A DNA stretch of 64,000 nt. Origin: Pisolithus tinctorius. Taxonomy: Eukaryota; Basidiomycota; Agaricomycetes; Boletales; Pisolithaceae. Below, one piece after another: positions 63,596 to 64,000 of the stretch. How positions within the stretch are numbered: position 1 is the first letter of the stretch; every line of letters starts with the position of its first letter. The notes under the pieces were generated by a model, which saw only the letters and a program-made list of their open reading frames with translations, made no database searches and was not told the origin of the DNA. Position numbers and translations under genes: made by a program. Where the stretch lies: positions 558,001 through 622,000 of the forward strand of contig JANFAH010000010.1 of NCBI GenBank assembly GCA_024663395.1, in the 5' to 3' direction.

Positions 63596-64000
63596 ATGTC
63601 TGTCAACCATGCCCCCCGTCTGTCCCAGCTTGTTCGTGCAGCCACTCCTGACCCTGCAGAAGTGGAGAAGGCCACGCTGAAGGTAAGGTTCATTGTTGCC
63701 TCCGCGGCTCTGGTCGCTGAGGCGAGGTGCCTCCCAGATGACAAGGAGGAGCTTTGGGAGGAGAAGGTCATGTGGATGTGCCAATGGGAGGAGAGAACAG
63801 TAAGTGGGCAAGCTGTCTGAGACCCGCGGTATTGACTGTCTTCTAGGGGGAGGTGTACCCCATCATCAAGCGTGGGCAAGAACTGGGCATCGACACCAAG
63901 ATAGATGCAGTGGATGGACCCACTATCGCAGAGGCCAATGAGGCCTATGAGAGGTGGGTGGCCGAGGAGATTGCACACGGAAAGGCTGACAAGGATGTGC
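63596..64000 (+). CDS. Start of an unknown plus-strand gene (partial)
   Basis: ATG 63596: MSVNHAPRLSQLVRAATPDP, then AEVEKATLKVRFIVASAALV, AEARCLPDDKEELWEEKVMW and MCQWEERT at 63799. A 47-bp intron, 63800-63846 (GTAAGT to TTCTAG), joins in phase 0 to GEVYPIIKRGQELGIDTKID, GPTIAEANEAYERWVAEEIA and HGKADKDV, running out of the window. It is charged and probably helical. The type resembles Lys/Glu-rich proteins often found beside transposable elements in Agaricomycetes, but I cannot name it. No stop is present in the visible exons. Confidence 0.6.

Overview
The window is eukaryotic, AT/GC-balanced DNA from a fungus, most likely a TE-rich Agaricomycete (mushroom-forming basidiomycete). The evidence is short GT-AG introns of 45-55 bp, chromodomain Ty3/gypsy elements, a fungal Helitron with a DUF6570-like segment, Tc1/mariner elements, a fungal Zn2Cys6 cluster, and degenerate genes of types I associate with Agaricomycete repeat compartments. 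I saw no rRNA, tRNA or CRISPR. Almost everything is mobile DNA or a gene broken by it. Labels used below (GypA, GypB, GypC, K, X, Y, Z, PAL1, PAL2) are mine.

Layout. 1-3038: 3' end of a CpG-rich gypsy element (GypA: integrase, chromodomain, accessory ORF, LTR), inserted in LTR-Y copy 1 (3039-3346), next to a GypB-family fragment (3347-3862). 3900-5505 and 13050-13260: a plus-strand gene split by a complete gypsy element, GypB (5506-13049, TSD CCTTC), which carries an antisense Zn2Cys6-type gene between pol and its 3' LTR. 13.3-16.8 kb: gene debris and a dead Tc1/mariner transposase. 16910-18482: PAL1, a giant palindrome made of two transposon ends. 18493-20290: a minus-strand gene cut by a solo GypC LTR and, near its 5' end, by a 12.2-kb nest: solo LTR-Y2 contains solo LTR-X1, which contains LTR element K (20792-30359, gag but no recognisable pol, captured ERG26-like fragment), which contains palindrome PAL2 (26052-27637). 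32.5-34.6 kb: gene remnants, a Z repeat and a dense CACRTG-motif tract. 35.1-41.1 kb: a minus-strand Helitron. 41209-44259: a plus-strand gene split by LTR-X2. 44.7-45.7 kb: an F-box-like gene. 46.1-48.6 kb: minisatellites, an inverted pair of Y-like LTRs and a second Z copy. 49.0-51.6 kb: a gene split by LTR-X3. 51.8-62.5 kb: a minus-strand integrase-like gene split by a complete gypsy element, GypC (52360-61582, TSD AAATC), which itself holds a solo GypB LTR holding LTR-X4. 63.6 kb to the end: the start of a plus-strand gene.

How it fits together. Target-site duplications let nearly every insertion be ordered. Two different gypsy lineages carry accessory genes 3' of pol: a sense ORF with zinc knuckles in GypA and GypC, and an antisense spliced Zn2Cys6 gene in GypB. 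GypB and GypC both show a 10-11 nt match between the predicted mRNA 5' end and the site just after the 5' LTR, the arrangement known for Tf1-type self-priming. Most in-frame stops are TGA where family alignment expects CGA, and LTR pairs differ mainly as CA versus TG at the same sites, so CpG deamination is the main decay process. Two long near-perfect palindromes built from Tc1-like ends are candidate sources of hairpin RNA.
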